A DNA stretch of 64,000 bases from JABMOV01 sp964344305 (GTDB lineage: Bacteria; Fidelibacterota; Marinisomatia; Marinisomatales; JABMOV01). Numbering within the stretch: the stretch's first letter is position 1; each line of letters opens with the position of its first letter. The notes under the pieces were generated by a model. The model saw only the letters and a program-made list of their open reading frames with translations, made no database searches and was not told where the DNA came from. Made by a program: the position numbers and the translations under genes. The stretch covers positions 152,680 to 216,679 of the forward strand of contig CAYFMT010000002.1 of NCBI GenBank assembly GCA_964344305.1, in the 5' to 3' direction. This document shows positions 8,260 through 18,008 of the stretch, piece by piece.

Positions 8260-8883
8260 TTAGGCTTCCTCAAACTTTGACACGGATCTTATTCCCCAGA
8301 TGATCAAACCCAGAATGATGAACGCTCCTGGTGAAAGGACGAATAAACCAACATTTGAATACCCAGCATCGTATATCGCTTGTGGAATAACAGAATATCC
8401 CAGCAATGTACCGCTGCCGAATACTTCCCGGAAAAATGAAACTGCGATAAGTATAATTCCGTAACCCAGTCCATTGCCCAGACCATCGAGAAATGCTCGC
8501 CCAGGTGGGTTCTGCATGGCAAAAGCCTCTGCCCTGCCCATCACAATGCAGTTGGTAATGATAAGACCGACAAAAACGGATAACTGTTTACTGATATCAT
8601 ACATGAACGCCCTGAGAACCTGATCCGTGAGAATTACAAGGGATGCAATAACCACAAGCATGACAATAATTCGTACACGTGCGGGAATCCATTTCCGCAG
8701 AATCGCAATAATGGTATTGGAAAATGAGATTACAAAAACCACAGCCAGAGTCATAACAAGGGCTGTATCCATTTTCACTGTGACGGCCAACGCGGAACAA
8801 ATTCCAAGAATTTGTGATGTAATGGGATTATCTTGAATGAGAGGATCTGCGAAAGCCTGTTTTGATTTTGGATCTAATGCCAT
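8260..8883 (-). CDS. nqrD: Na+-translocating NADH:quinone reductase subunit D
   Basis: NqrD is the membrane partner of NqrE in the Na+-pumping NADH:quinone reductase. The 207-residue hydrophobic protein has the two iron-ligand cysteines at Cys29 (LGICSALAVT) and Cys112 (ITNCIVMGRAEAFA), the same positions as in the Vibrio protein. The motif NPPGRAFLDGLGNGLGYG is also typical. The gene follows nqrC by 12 bases. Confidence 0.96.
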   Translation of the reverse strand: MALDPKSKQAFADPLIQDNPITSQILGICSALAVTVKMDTALVMTLAVVFVISFSNTIIAILRKWIPARVRIIVMLVVIASLVILTDQVLRAFMYDISKQLSVFVGLIITNCIVMGRAEAFAMQNPPGRAFLDGLGNGLGYGIILIAVSFFREVFGSGTLLGYSVIPQAIYDAGYSNVGLFVLSPGAFIILGLIIWGIRSVSKFEEA

Positions 8884-8895
8884 ATCACTAACCCC

Positions 8896-9570
8896 TTAGT
8901 TCTTTTCCCGAATACTAGACAAGTATTCGCCATATTTTTTTAGATCCTGATCCATGAATACATTCATCCCCTTAGTGGTCATGGTGGCACCGGAAATTCC
9001 GTCCACCATGCAATATTCCTTTGGATGCCCTTTTTCCACCATTCCCTTGACAATCTCAATACTGCAGGGAACGCCATCAGGGGTCACAATTTTCTTTCCT
9101 TTAAAATTTGATGTAAACCAGTCCTTCTCAATTTCACCACCCAATCCCGGGGTTTCGCCATGACGATAAAATGTAATGCCTTTCACCGTTTCGCCATCGG
9201 GCTCAATGGCCAGGTATCCATAAATCGTAGACCATAAACCTTTTCCTGAAATTGGTATAGAGTAGCCTGTTTCCAAATCATTCTCCACTTTGACATATAC
9301 AATTTGCCCATCGGCATCAACAACGTTACCCATTTCATTGACTTCAATGGTTTTTATATACGTTTCAAACAGGGATTCTATTTCATCTGCAGTAAGTTTT
9401 TTGGATGCATCTTCAGGAATATCCAATGAACGGAGAATATTCTTCTTCATATCAATCTGCACATTCCTTTCCTGTCGTTCACTCAGGGCTGTTGCTGCCA
9501 TGGATAACAGGAAACCAACCACAATGGTAATAGAAGACATAAACATGAGGACATATCGATTACTGCGCAT
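8896..9570 (-). CDS. nqrC: Na+-translocating NADH:quinone reductase subunit C
   Basis: NqrC carries a covalently bound FMN on the outer side of the membrane. The 224-residue protein has one N-terminal membrane helix (about 8-29) and a soluble FMN-binding domain ending in DGISGATMTTKGM. The FMN-bearing residue of the SGAT motif is Thr196. GLGGEIEKDWF in the middle is also family-typical. Its start overlaps nqrB by 11 bases. FMN attachment should be done by the ApbE encoded at the end of this operon. Confidence 0.95.
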   Translation of the reverse strand: MRSNRYVLMFMSSITIVVGFLLSMAATALSERQERNVQIDMKKNILRSLDIPEDASKKLTADEIESLFETYIKTIEVNEMGNVVDADGQIVYVKVENDLETGYSIPISGKGLWSTIYGYLAIEPDGETVKGITFYRHGETPGLGGEIEKDWFTSNFKGKKIVTPDGVPCSIEIVKGMVEKGHPKEYCMVDGISGATMTTKGMNVFMDQDLKKYGEYLSSIREKN

Positions 9571-10735
9571 AACGTGCTACCCTCCGCTTTATATTCCTCT
9601 GAACCACGAAATAGTCTATCAAGGGAGAAAATGCATTCATGAGCAAAATAGCCAGCATAGTACCTTCCGGATAGGCAGGGTTCACTGACCGGATGATAAC
9701 GGTTAAGAATCCTATGAGGATGCCGTAAATCCATCTACCAGCATTCGTGTGGCAGGCAGATACGGGATCGGTTGCCATAAACACGATACCAAACATAAAA
9801 CCACCCATCACAATATGATAATGCGCGGGGATGGTAAGCATGGTGTTTGTGGAATGTGGTGCAGCCAGATTCAAGACAAATGCCGTCAAGACCAACCCTA
9901 TTACACCGCCAACAATAATTCTCCATGAACCCACTTTTGTGTAAATGAGAATCAGGGCACCAATGAGGATCATAAGTGCACTTGTTTCCCCTATGGATCC
10001 AGGGATCCAACCCACGAAGAGATTTAACCAGGAATAATCAAATTGTGCCACATTATCCAATAGAGTGACAGCATCCTGACCAACCTGTCCTGCCGGAATT
10101 GCCAGTGATGTTGCACCGGTATACCCATCTGGAGCAGAAATCCACACCTTATCCCCTGAGATATTTCCCGGGTAGGCGAAAAAGACAAATGCTCGAGCCG
10201 TCAACGCAGGATTGAAAATATTCATACCGGTTCCACCGAAAATCATTTTCCCAATCACAACACCAAAGGTGGTTGCCACAGCAACCTGCCACAGTGGGAT
10301 GGTTACAGGCATAATTAATGGAATGAGAAGACCGGTAACGAGAAATCCTTCATCAACCTCGTGTTTTCTAACGATGGAGAACAGAACCTCCCAGAAACCA
10401 CCTACCACATATGAAACGAGGGCGATAGGAACAAAAATCTTTAATCCTGCAAGGATGTTTGCCGCCCAGCTTCTTTGTAAACCAAGTGCAATCGCTTCCT
10501 GATACCCTGCATTAAGGATACCGAAAATGGTTGCGGGCAAAAGGGCCACAACTACCACTATCATTACCCTCTTGATATCAACACTGTCTCGTATATGCGG
10601 TCCGGATTCAGTCTGCTCATCTGTGTTGAACATAAATGTGTCCATGGCCTCAAACAGCGGAAAAAACAGGTGAAATGAACCACCTTCTTCGAATTTAGGC
10701 CGGAGACTATCGTGAATTCGTTTTATGAATTTCAT
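9560..10735 (-). CDS. nqrB: Na+-translocating NADH:quinone reductase subunit B
   Basis: NqrB is the large polytopic subunit that carries a covalent FMN and riboflavin and forms the main Na+ pathway. The 391-residue protein has a soluble N-terminus and about ten hydrophobic helices. The flavinylation motif DGYTGATSLA places the FMN threonine at Thr209. Other family stretches are FLVTGLLIPLIMPVTIPLWQ and GGTGMNIFNPALTARAF. It is two bases from nqrA and overlaps nqrC, so the subunits are probably translated together. Confidence 0.96.
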   Translation of the reverse strand: MKFIKRIHDSLRPKFEEGGSFHLFFPLFEAMDTFMFNTDEQTESGPHIRDSVDIKRVMIVVVVALLPATIFGILNAGYQEAIALGLQRSWAANILAGLKIFVPIALVSYVVGGFWEVLFSIVRKHEVDEGFLVTGLLIPLIMPVTIPLWQVAVATTFGVVIGKMIFGGTGMNIFNPALTARAFVFFAYPGNISGDKVWISAPDGYTGATSLAIPAGQVGQDAVTLLDNVAQFDYSWLNLFVGWIPGSIGETSALMILIGALILIYTKVGSWRIIVGGVIGLVLTAFVLNLAAPHSTNTMLTIPAHYHIVMGGFMFGIVFMATDPVSACHTNAGRWIYGILIGFLTVIIRSVNPAYPEGTMLAILLMNAFSPLIDYFVVQRNIKRRVARYAQ

Positions 10736-10737
10736 TC

Positions 10738-12081
10738 CTAATTCTCCTTCACAATAATATCCAGGCCCTGGCGAATGGCGCCACCCAGGTCAATCTTGCT
10801 TGGGCAGGCAAAGCTGCATAGAGCTACATCCTCTTCCACAACTTCCATAATTCCCAGTTTTTCCATTTCATCTATGTCTTGAGCCAGAATTGCACGATAC
10901 AGGGGATTTGGAAGGATATCCATTGGCAGGACATCTTCCCAGGCATTCACTGGAACCATAGCCCTGTGACCCCCATGTCGAAGTGTAGTGAAATTGAATG
11001 TCCGACTGTTCCCTCCAAGATAGGATCTCATTAAACTGTAAGTCCTTTTTGCACTTCCAGTACCCATCCATCCAAGAAATGGGCGATCATGACTTTCGTC
11101 AATGCAGCTGACTGACGAATGATAATAACCCATATGAGATGAATACGTGATGGCTTTGCCCGTGAGAACATCGCCGCGTATGATGCGATGATTTCCTTCC
11201 ATAAGGCGATCAAGTATAAGGTCCTCCCCATTTACACCCATCCGTGTCTTGATATATCCTGTTTCCTTCATGGATGGTCCACCCACACTCATAATGATGG
11301 TTGGATCATAGGAACCTGATGTTAGGGCTTTCCCCAGGATAACGACATGCTGTGGGTCCAAGACCCAAACCGTATCGCCAGGGTTAACGGGATCAAGATG
11401 ATGGATCAGGACACCGGCATTTCCAACAGGATGTGGTCCATTGATGCGGTGTGTTCTGCAATCCTGTAAATCTTTGAAAGCACTGCAGTCAGCATTTTCG
11501 TGAATCGCCACATGCACATCCCCATCAGTAAGCTTTGCCAGTGCAGAAATACCTGTCTGAAAAGGCGAATCCTGTCCTTCCAGGACAAATGCATGGTTGA
11601 CGGATAATGGTGCGGTACTGGAAGCAGAAATAAAAATACTTTTTGGAACATTTGCAGGATCGGCCACTGAGTTAAAAGGACGCTGACGGATCATTGGCCA
11701 GAGGTTCATTTCAAGGATTTTTGCATGGATCACATCCCTGTCTGCACTCTCTACCTTGATGGGTTCAACAGAGGCAAATGCCTCATCTTCAGATAGAGTT
11801 ATTTCCAGTTCCTGGATCACCCTTCGTGGGCCATATTGTATATTCGATACAGTCCCACCACCTGGTGAAGCCCACTTAACTTGAGGGTTCTGTTTATCAA
11901 AAAAGACAGGGTCACCACAGGAAACCGTATCACCTTTTTTCACTAAAAGTTTTGGTTTTACATACAAAAATTCTTCTGGTAATAAGGCGACCGTTTTGGG
12001 TGATTCCGTATCCAGATATGCTTGTTGCGGGACACCGGCAATACCAATATCATGTCCCTTCTTCAATCTTAAGTATGCCAT
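10738..12081 (-). CDS. nqrA: Na+-translocating NADH:quinone reductase subunit A
   Basis: NqrA is the peripheral subunit implicated in ubiquinone binding. The 447-residue protein begins MAYLRLKKGHDIGIAGVPQQ and contains the biotin-carrier-like loop VKKGDTVSCGDPVFFDK. It also has SPGGGTVSNIQYGPRRVIQ and the C-terminal ALCSFACPSKIDLGGAIRQGL. It has no membrane helix. Only 19 bases separate it from the nuoN stop, too few for a normal promoter, so I infer that nqr is transcribed from the complex I promoter upstream of nuoA. Confidence 0.96.
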   Translation of the reverse strand: MAYLRLKKGHDIGIAGVPQQAYLDTESPKTVALLPEEFLYVKPKLLVKKGDTVSCGDPVFFDKQNPQVKWASPGGGTVSNIQYGPRRVIQELEITLSEDEAFASVEPIKVESADRDVIHAKILEMNLWPMIRQRPFNSVADPANVPKSIFISASSTAPLSVNHAFVLEGQDSPFQTGISALAKLTDGDVHVAIHENADCSAFKDLQDCRTHRINGPHPVGNAGVLIHHLDPVNPGDTVWVLDPQHVVILGKALTSGSYDPTIIMSVGGPSMKETGYIKTRMGVNGEDLILDRLMEGNHRIIRGDVLTGKAITYSSHMGYYHSSVSCIDESHDRPFLGWMGTGSAKRTYSLMRSYLGGNSRTFNFTTLRHGGHRAMVPVNAWEDVLPMDILPNPLYRAILAQDIDEMEKLGIMEVVEEDVALCSFACPSKIDLGGAIRQGLDIIVKEN

Positions 12082-12100
12082 AATTACGGTTTCTCAATGA

Positions 12101-13576
12101 TTAATAAATACTTGTGAACAGGATCAGTCCATTCTTTATCCATCCGGCCACAGGTGCCCAATAAATACCAAGAACTATGGCCGGAACAGCCAGGAAGACC
12201 AGCAACGTGGTCAATGTTTTTGATGGGAAAGCCAATACGTCAACTCGTTCTCCACGCAGGAACATGACTTTTACCACCCTGAGATAGTAATACAATGAAA
12301 TCACACTGTTGATGATCCCTGCAAAGGCAAGCCAGTAAAAGTCGGGCCCTGATTTGATAACGGCAGCAAATAAATAGAATTTCCCAATGAATCCAGCAGT
12401 TGGAGGTAAACCTGTGAGTGAAAACATGAAAACTGTCATTACCACACCAAGGAAGGGCATTGTCCAACCCAGTTCCTTGAATGAATCAATGTGGTCTGAT
12501 CCCAGGCGATTTTGTACCGCTACCACCACAAAAAATGCCCCAAGATTCATAAACACATACATAACAAGGTACATCATGATACCATAATATCCATCCTGGG
12601 ATAATAATGGCAGGCCCATCATCATGTATCCGGCATGTGCAATGGTTGAGTAGGCCAGCATTCGTTTGACACTATCCTGCTGCAAAGCTACCAGGTTTCC
12701 AAGCGTCATTGTTGCCACGGATAATATTGCCAGGATCATTGGCCAGGGCAGGGATGTCAATTCCATGCTATTCAATGGGACAAACACATCATTAAAGAAT
12801 CGAATAAGCACGCCGAATCCGGCTGCCTTGGGTGCTACAGATAAAAAGGCCGTAACAGGTGTTGGTGCACCTTCGTACACATCCGGTGTCCAGAAATGAA
12901 ATGGTACCGCAGAAATTTTATAACCAAACCCTGCAAGGATTAGAACGGCGGATACAATCAGTGCCAGGTTGGCCGTTCCATTCAGGTTGGCAATGGCTAT
13001 CTGTAAATCGTGAAAATTGGTACTTCCGGTGAGACCAAATAAAATACTGAATCCGAACAACATTAATCCCGATGAAAAGGCACCGTATATCACGTATTTC
13101 AATGCTGCTTCATTGGCTCGTTTGTCCAGCTTAATGTAACCAGCAAGGATAAACGATGTGATGGATACGATCTCAAGGGAAAGGTATACCATGACCATGT
13201 TGATGGATGATACCAGGAGGAACATGCCAAAAACCATCACGAGCATCAGTGTATAGAATTCTCCCATCCTGTAGGATTCAAATTCTTTGGTTCTTGGAAT
13301 AATAAAGAGGGTATAAATGGCGGCGATGGCAATGATCTGTTTGAAGAAAGTGCCAAACGGATCGAAGGCTATCTGCTTAAAGAAAAGGGATACGGTTGTT
13401 GACCCAAAATCGGATATCAATATCCACAGGACCACCACCACACCTGCAATAGCCCACCATTTTAGGCGGTTGGAATCCTTCCTTGGGTATATGAAATCCA
13501 GGGAGACAACCACAAGTGCCGTAATGACAAGTATGATTTCCGGCCAGAAAAGACTGATACTCTGGATATTATCCAT
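12101..13576 (-). CDS. nuoN: NADH-quinone oxidoreductase subunit N
   Basis: NuoN is one of three antiporter-like proton-pumping subunits of the complex I membrane arm. The 491-residue protein has about 14 hydrophobic helices. It has the conserved glutamate of the pumping channel in SLEIVSITSFILAGYIK, the lysine region PVTAFLSVAPKAAGFG, and the broken-helix segment VKRMLAYSTIAHAGYMMMG. It is the last nuo gene and lies 19 bases before nqrA. Confidence 0.96.
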   Translation of the reverse strand: MDNIQSISLFWPEIILVITALVVVSLDFIYPRKDSNRLKWWAIAGVVVVLWILISDFGSTTVSLFFKQIAFDPFGTFFKQIIAIAAIYTLFIIPRTKEFESYRMGEFYTLMLVMVFGMFLLVSSINMVMVYLSLEIVSITSFILAGYIKLDKRANEAALKYVIYGAFSSGLMLFGFSILFGLTGSTNFHDLQIAIANLNGTANLALIVSAVLILAGFGYKISAVPFHFWTPDVYEGAPTPVTAFLSVAPKAAGFGVLIRFFNDVFVPLNSMELTSLPWPMILAILSVATMTLGNLVALQQDSVKRMLAYSTIAHAGYMMMGLPLLSQDGYYGIMMYLVMYVFMNLGAFFVVVAVQNRLGSDHIDSFKELGWTMPFLGVVMTVFMFSLTGLPPTAGFIGKFYLFAAVIKSGPDFYWLAFAGIINSVISLYYYLRVVKVMFLRGERVDVLAFPSKTLTTLLVFLAVPAIVLGIYWAPVAGWIKNGLILFTSIY

Positions 13577-13591
13577 TCCTAACTCATCCCT

Positions 13592-15142
13592 TTATGGCAG
13601 TGTTGCCACATTGCTCCATACCACAACCTGATCTATCAAAACAGCCATGGTTTCTTTAATCATATCCAAAAATGGACCCGGGTATATTCCGAGGAAAATT
13701 GTAATAACCGCTAATGGAATAACGGCAAAGAGTTCCCTGCCATTGATTTCAGGCAGCTTGGTGTATTTCTCATTTAGTTTGCCAAAAAATATTCTCTGGA
13801 ATGCCCATAAGAAATACGCTGCATTGAGAAGAATTCCTATTGTTGAAATAATGACAATGGTTCTGAACACAGGGAAAGCTCCCACAAAGCACATAAATTC
13901 GCTAACGAATCCTGACATACCGGGTAATCCGAGTCCTGCGAAGAACGCCACACCAACAACAGCAGTGAAAACAGGCATTTGTTTTGCCAGTCCACCGAAA
14001 CCATTGATATCACGATGGTGAGCCCTGTCATAAATAACACCAACCAGGATAAACAGCATGGCTGAAATTGTGCCATGATTAAACATCTGGAATACGGCTC
14101 CTGTTACACCTGCTTCCGCAGCGCTGAAATTGTTACCATGGGCTGAACTGGCTGCCACAACGGCTGCCATTCCAATCATGGCATATCCCATGTGGTTTAT
14201 ACTTGAATACGCTACCAGCTTTTTCAAATCTGTTTGAGCAAGGGCACAGAGCGCCCCCCATATGACATTGATTAGTCCAAGAAATGCTATGGCCCAGGCA
14301 AACCACATGACGCCATCAGGTAGCATTCCATAATTCACACGAAGTAATCCATATACACCCAGTTTCAGAAGGATGCCTGCAAGGATAACGGAAATGGCAG
14401 TTGGTGCCTCCACATGAGCCAGCGGTAACCATGTATGAAATGGGAATACCGGGACTTTTATGGCAAATCCAATAAATAACAATATCCAAATGATCTTAAT
14501 GGCGCTGATCCCCCACCAGAGTACACCATCCAATGCCATGGGCGCCGTGTCGATGAGGACGAGCATATCAAATGTTTTTCCACAGTAGAAATAGAGTGCA
14601 AGGATTGCCACCAGCATCAGAACCGATCCAACCAGCGTAAACAGGAAAAACTTGATGGCCGCATATTCACGTTTAGGTCCGCCCCACATCCCAATAAGGA
14701 AATACATGGGCAACAACATCACTTCCCAGAATACGTAAAACAGGAAGAAATCCATTGCCAGAAAAACGCCAATCATTCCCGTATCCAATAACAGGAACAG
14801 TGCAAAATACCCTTTTACAGCCCGATCAATCTTCCAGCTCACAAATACTGCCAGGAATGACAGAATCGGAGTCAGCATCACCATTGGGAGGCTTAACCCG
14901 TCCACTCCCAGGTGATAAAAAATATTGAAGGAAGGTATCCATGCAAATTTCTCTGCAAACTGAATGGTCCCGGATGCAGAATCAAAATCCATCCAGAGTA
15001 AAATGGCCACCCAAACCTGAAGCCCAGTTGCCACAGCGGCAACTGTTTTTATGACTTCGGTTTTTTCCCTGGGAATGAAAGATATAACGATCATTCCCGC
15101 AATGGGGAGCCAAACCAACCAACTTAAGTACATTGTATCCAT
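13592..15142 (-). CDS. nuoM: NADH-quinone oxidoreductase subunit M
   Basis: NuoM is the second antiporter-like proton pump of complex I. The 516-residue polytopic protein has the key glutamate in WEVMLLPMYFLIGMWGG and the channel segment HVEAPTAISVILAGILLKLG. The broken helix is KKLVAYSSINHMGYAMIG, followed by FNHGTISAMLFILVG. It lies between nuoL (30 bases) and nuoN (15 bases). Confidence 0.97.
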   Translation of the reverse strand: MDTMYLSWLVWLPIAGMIVISFIPREKTEVIKTVAAVATGLQVWVAILLWMDFDSASGTIQFAEKFAWIPSFNIFYHLGVDGLSLPMVMLTPILSFLAVFVSWKIDRAVKGYFALFLLLDTGMIGVFLAMDFFLFYVFWEVMLLPMYFLIGMWGGPKREYAAIKFFLFTLVGSVLMLVAILALYFYCGKTFDMLVLIDTAPMALDGVLWWGISAIKIIWILLFIGFAIKVPVFPFHTWLPLAHVEAPTAISVILAGILLKLGVYGLLRVNYGMLPDGVMWFAWAIAFLGLINVIWGALCALAQTDLKKLVAYSSINHMGYAMIGMAAVVAASSAHGNNFSAAEAGVTGAVFQMFNHGTISAMLFILVGVIYDRAHHRDINGFGGLAKQMPVFTAVVGVAFFAGLGLPGMSGFVSEFMCFVGAFPVFRTIVIISTIGILLNAAYFLWAFQRIFFGKLNEKYTKLPEINGRELFAVIPLAVITIFLGIYPGPFLDMIKETMAVLIDQVVVWSNVATLP

Positions 15143-15172
15143 GTAATGTCCTTTGCTTCCCAGATTCCCCGG

Positions 15173-17218
15173 CTATCCGGTTTTCCAAATAAGAAGTATG
15201 ATGATTGCTGCAAGAGCAAATAGTATATACTGTTGAACACGCCCTGTCTGGATCACCCTTAATGCTTTACCTAATCGATTGGCGATTCGGCCGATACCAT
15301 CCACTGCAAATTGATCAATGCCATCATAATCCAGTTTTCCGGTAATAGTGGAAAGGAATGTTGTCACACGACCAAATCCGTTAATGAAGTATTTATCGTA
15401 CAGGTCCCAGTCCAGGTACGCCACTGTGTCTGCCAGTTTCAGTGCCGGTTTGTAGAATATTTTGTCGTACAGTTCGTCAATGAAAAATTTTCCAAATGAA
15501 AGTCGATATAACGGCTTGATAGCCCTGGCGGTATTTTCCGCAGAAATACTCCGCTTGAAATACATAAACCATGCAAGTCCAATACCGGATGCTGCCACTA
15601 TCAGAGAGATGATCATGGCATTCCAGTGGCTGTGATGTAGACCTTCTGTGATATCATGTGCCAATTGTCCACCCGGGACGAAGCTATCCCTATATTCCAT
15701 GAGGTACATATACCAACCATGGTCAGAAAATGGATTGACATACGGCAAGGTGTAAAAAATAAAAATACTGAATACGCTTAAAAGGATAAGTGGAAATTTC
15801 ATTTCCACAGGGGATTCATGAATATGCTCATATACGGTTGGCATTTTTGGTTCATTATGGAAAGTCATAAAGATCATTCTGAACATATAAAATGCAGTAA
15901 TAAGTGCGGCTCCAAAGCCGAATACAGGCAACAGGAAATGCGCTGGATGGTGATGGGCGTATGCCAGTGTTCCTGCCAGGATGGCATCCTTGGAGAGAAA
16001 ACCAGAGAAAAATGGTACACCGGCAATGGCCAGTGAACCAATAAGCATAGAGGCATAGGTCACAGGCATTTTGGATCTAAATCCACCCATGTTATTCATG
16101 TCCTGTGGGTCTGTCTCGTGGTCATTCAATTTATGTAAACCGTGGTGCATGGCATGGATAACACTTCCGGCTCCGTAAAATAGGTTGGCCTTGAACATGG
16201 CATGCGTAAGTAGATGGAAAAATGCTGCAATATAGGCACCTGTCCCAACAGATAAAATCATGTACCCAAGCTGGCTGACGGTTGAATAGGCCAATACCTG
16301 TTTTATGTCCCGACGGGTAATGGCAATCAGTGAAGCAAAAAACGCTGTAAACCCACCGATATAGGCAACGATTAGAAGGGCATCCGGTGTCATGACGCCA
16401 AACAGTCTCACCATCATATAAACGCCGGCGGCAACCATGGTGGCTGCATGAATCAATGCAGAAACCGGTGTGGGACCTTCCATGGCGTCAGGGAGCCAGA
16501 TATGCAATGGGAATTGGGCAGACTTACCCACAGCGCCCATGAACAATCCAATACCTGCCACTGTCAGAGTAGTACCGGTAATTTTGCCTGCAGCCACTCC
16601 TGCGAACAAATCACTGTATGCAAAGGACCCGATGGCTGTGAAGAAAAGCATGATTCCTATGAAGAATCCAATATCCCCTACCCTGTTGGTAAGGAATGCT
16701 TTTTTCCCTGCATTTGCTGCAGAATCTTTCGTAAACCAGAATCCTATAAGCAGGTAAGAACTCAACCCCACTAATTCCCAGCTCATATACAGAAGCACCA
16801 GGTTATCCGACAACACAATACCCAGCATGCTGAAGGTAAAGAGTGACAAGAATCCATAGTAACGATGGTACCCCGGGTCGCCTTCCATGTATTTGATGGA
16901 ATAGATGTGGCTAAGTGTGGAAATAAGTGTAACCACCAATAACATGATGATGGTCATATTATCTATAAGGAATCCCAATTCGATCTGGAAGCTTCCAAGG
17001 TTCATCCAGGTGAAAGATTCCTGAACCACAAAATGTGGATCATAATTCAACAGCATTCCGGCAAACATGGAAATGGACAGCGTTAGCGCAATGACCACAG
17101 CTCCAATGGAAACCCAGTCCCCTTTTCTGGGGAGACGTTTACCGAAGAACGTTTGAATCACAAATGCCAGTAGAGGCATAAAATAAATAACCAGAGCATA
17201 TTTCAGGAAAATATTCAT
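15173..17218 (-). CDS. nuoL: NADH-quinone oxidoreductase subunit L
   Basis: NuoL is the distal proton-pumping subunit of complex I and carries the long lateral helix that lines the membrane arm. The 681-residue protein has the glutamate motif MSWELVGLSSYLLIGFW and the lysine region PLHIWLPDAMEGPTPVSALI. It also has HAATMVAAGVYMMVRL, VLAYSTVSQLGYMILSVG and FKANLFYGAGSVIHAM. The C-terminal extension beyond residue 550 would form the lateral helix. It overlaps nuoK by four bases (ATGA). Confidence 0.97.
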   Translation of the reverse strand: MNIFLKYALVIYFMPLLAFVIQTFFGKRLPRKGDWVSIGAVVIALTLSISMFAGMLLNYDPHFVVQESFTWMNLGSFQIELGFLIDNMTIIMLLVVTLISTLSHIYSIKYMEGDPGYHRYYGFLSLFTFSMLGIVLSDNLVLLYMSWELVGLSSYLLIGFWFTKDSAANAGKKAFLTNRVGDIGFFIGIMLFFTAIGSFAYSDLFAGVAAGKITGTTLTVAGIGLFMGAVGKSAQFPLHIWLPDAMEGPTPVSALIHAATMVAAGVYMMVRLFGVMTPDALLIVAYIGGFTAFFASLIAITRRDIKQVLAYSTVSQLGYMILSVGTGAYIAAFFHLLTHAMFKANLFYGAGSVIHAMHHGLHKLNDHETDPQDMNNMGGFRSKMPVTYASMLIGSLAIAGVPFFSGFLSKDAILAGTLAYAHHHPAHFLLPVFGFGAALITAFYMFRMIFMTFHNEPKMPTVYEHIHESPVEMKFPLILLSVFSIFIFYTLPYVNPFSDHGWYMYLMEYRDSFVPGGQLAHDITEGLHHSHWNAMIISLIVAASGIGLAWFMYFKRSISAENTARAIKPLYRLSFGKFFIDELYDKIFYKPALKLADTVAYLDWDLYDKYFINGFGRVTTFLSTITGKLDYDGIDQFAVDGIGRIANRLGKALRVIQTGRVQQYILFALAAIIILLIWKTG

Positions 17219-17520
17219 CGGCTCAACTGGCTCACTTCATCAATATTGATGTTTTTAAAATTATTGAAGATATTGATAACGATGGCCAGCGCAACTGCTG
17301 CCTCCGCTGCTGCCATGATGATAACAAAAAGTGAAAAAACCTGGCCAGAAATATTCATACCACCAAATTTTGCAAAGGCGATGAAATTGATATTCGCAGC
17401 ATTCAGAATCAATTCTACCCCCATAAGCACGGCAACGGCATTTCTTCTAGTCATGATGGCAAATAATCCCAGTGAGAACAGGATGGCTGCAATAATCAGG
17501 TAAGTATTCAGGTAGTCCAT
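17215..17520 (-). CDS. nuoK: NADH-quinone oxidoreductase subunit K
   Basis: NuoK is a small three-helix MrpC-like subunit of the complex I membrane arm. The 101-residue protein has the two conserved membrane glutamates in MGVELILNAANINF and AAAEAAVALAIVI. Its start shares one base with the nuoJ stop and its stop overlaps the nuoL start. Confidence 0.96.
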   Translation of the reverse strand: MDYLNTYLIIAAILFSLGLFAIMTRRNAVAVLMGVELILNAANINFIAFAKFGGMNISGQVFSLFVIIMAAAEAAVALAIVINIFNNFKNINIDEVSQLSR

Positions 17521-18008
17521 TATGGGTTTTTCCTCGACAATACTGCTGCACCAATCAAGGCTGCAAGCAACAGGACAGACGCCACTTCAAATGGCAGTAG
17601 ATATCCTGTCATAATCTGCGTCCCAATTTCATGAACCGTGCTTTCAGGTTCCATGGCTGCAACCTGTTTCCATGGTGTGGACTGAATAAGATAGGCAAGG
17701 CCAACCAGGATGAGTATGGCTATCCCACCTCCAAGACCCCGGTGCATGCTTCCATGGGATATATTCACGGAAGAGATGCGATGGGTCAACATGATTCCGA
17801 AAAGAATTAGAACAAGGATTCCACCGACATAAACCATCACCTGAACACCAGCCATGAAGTCTGCCCATAAAAACACGTACAAACCGGCGATACCAAAAAG
17901 TGTAAAGAACAATCCCACTGCGGAATACACGAGGTTTCGGCTTGTTACCACTAGAACTGCCGATCCCAGTGTCAAGGCGACCACTATCCAAAACCCAATT
18001 GTTATCAT
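17520..18008 (-). CDS. nuoJ: NADH-quinone oxidoreductase subunit J
   Basis: NuoJ is a five-helix subunit of the complex I membrane arm whose third helix links the quinone site to the pumps. The 162-residue protein has the characteristic WADFMAGVQVMVYVGGILV segment with its pi-bulge region, followed by LILFGIMLTHR. It overlaps the nuoI stop by four bases and nuoK by one. Confidence 0.95.
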   Translation of the reverse strand: MITIGFWIVVALTLGSAVLVVTSRNLVYSAVGLFFTLFGIAGLYVFLWADFMAGVQVMVYVGGILVLILFGIMLTHRISSVNISHGSMHRGLGGGIAILILVGLAYLIQSTPWKQVAAMEPESTVHEIGTQIMTGYLLPFEVASVLLLAALIGAAVLSRKNP

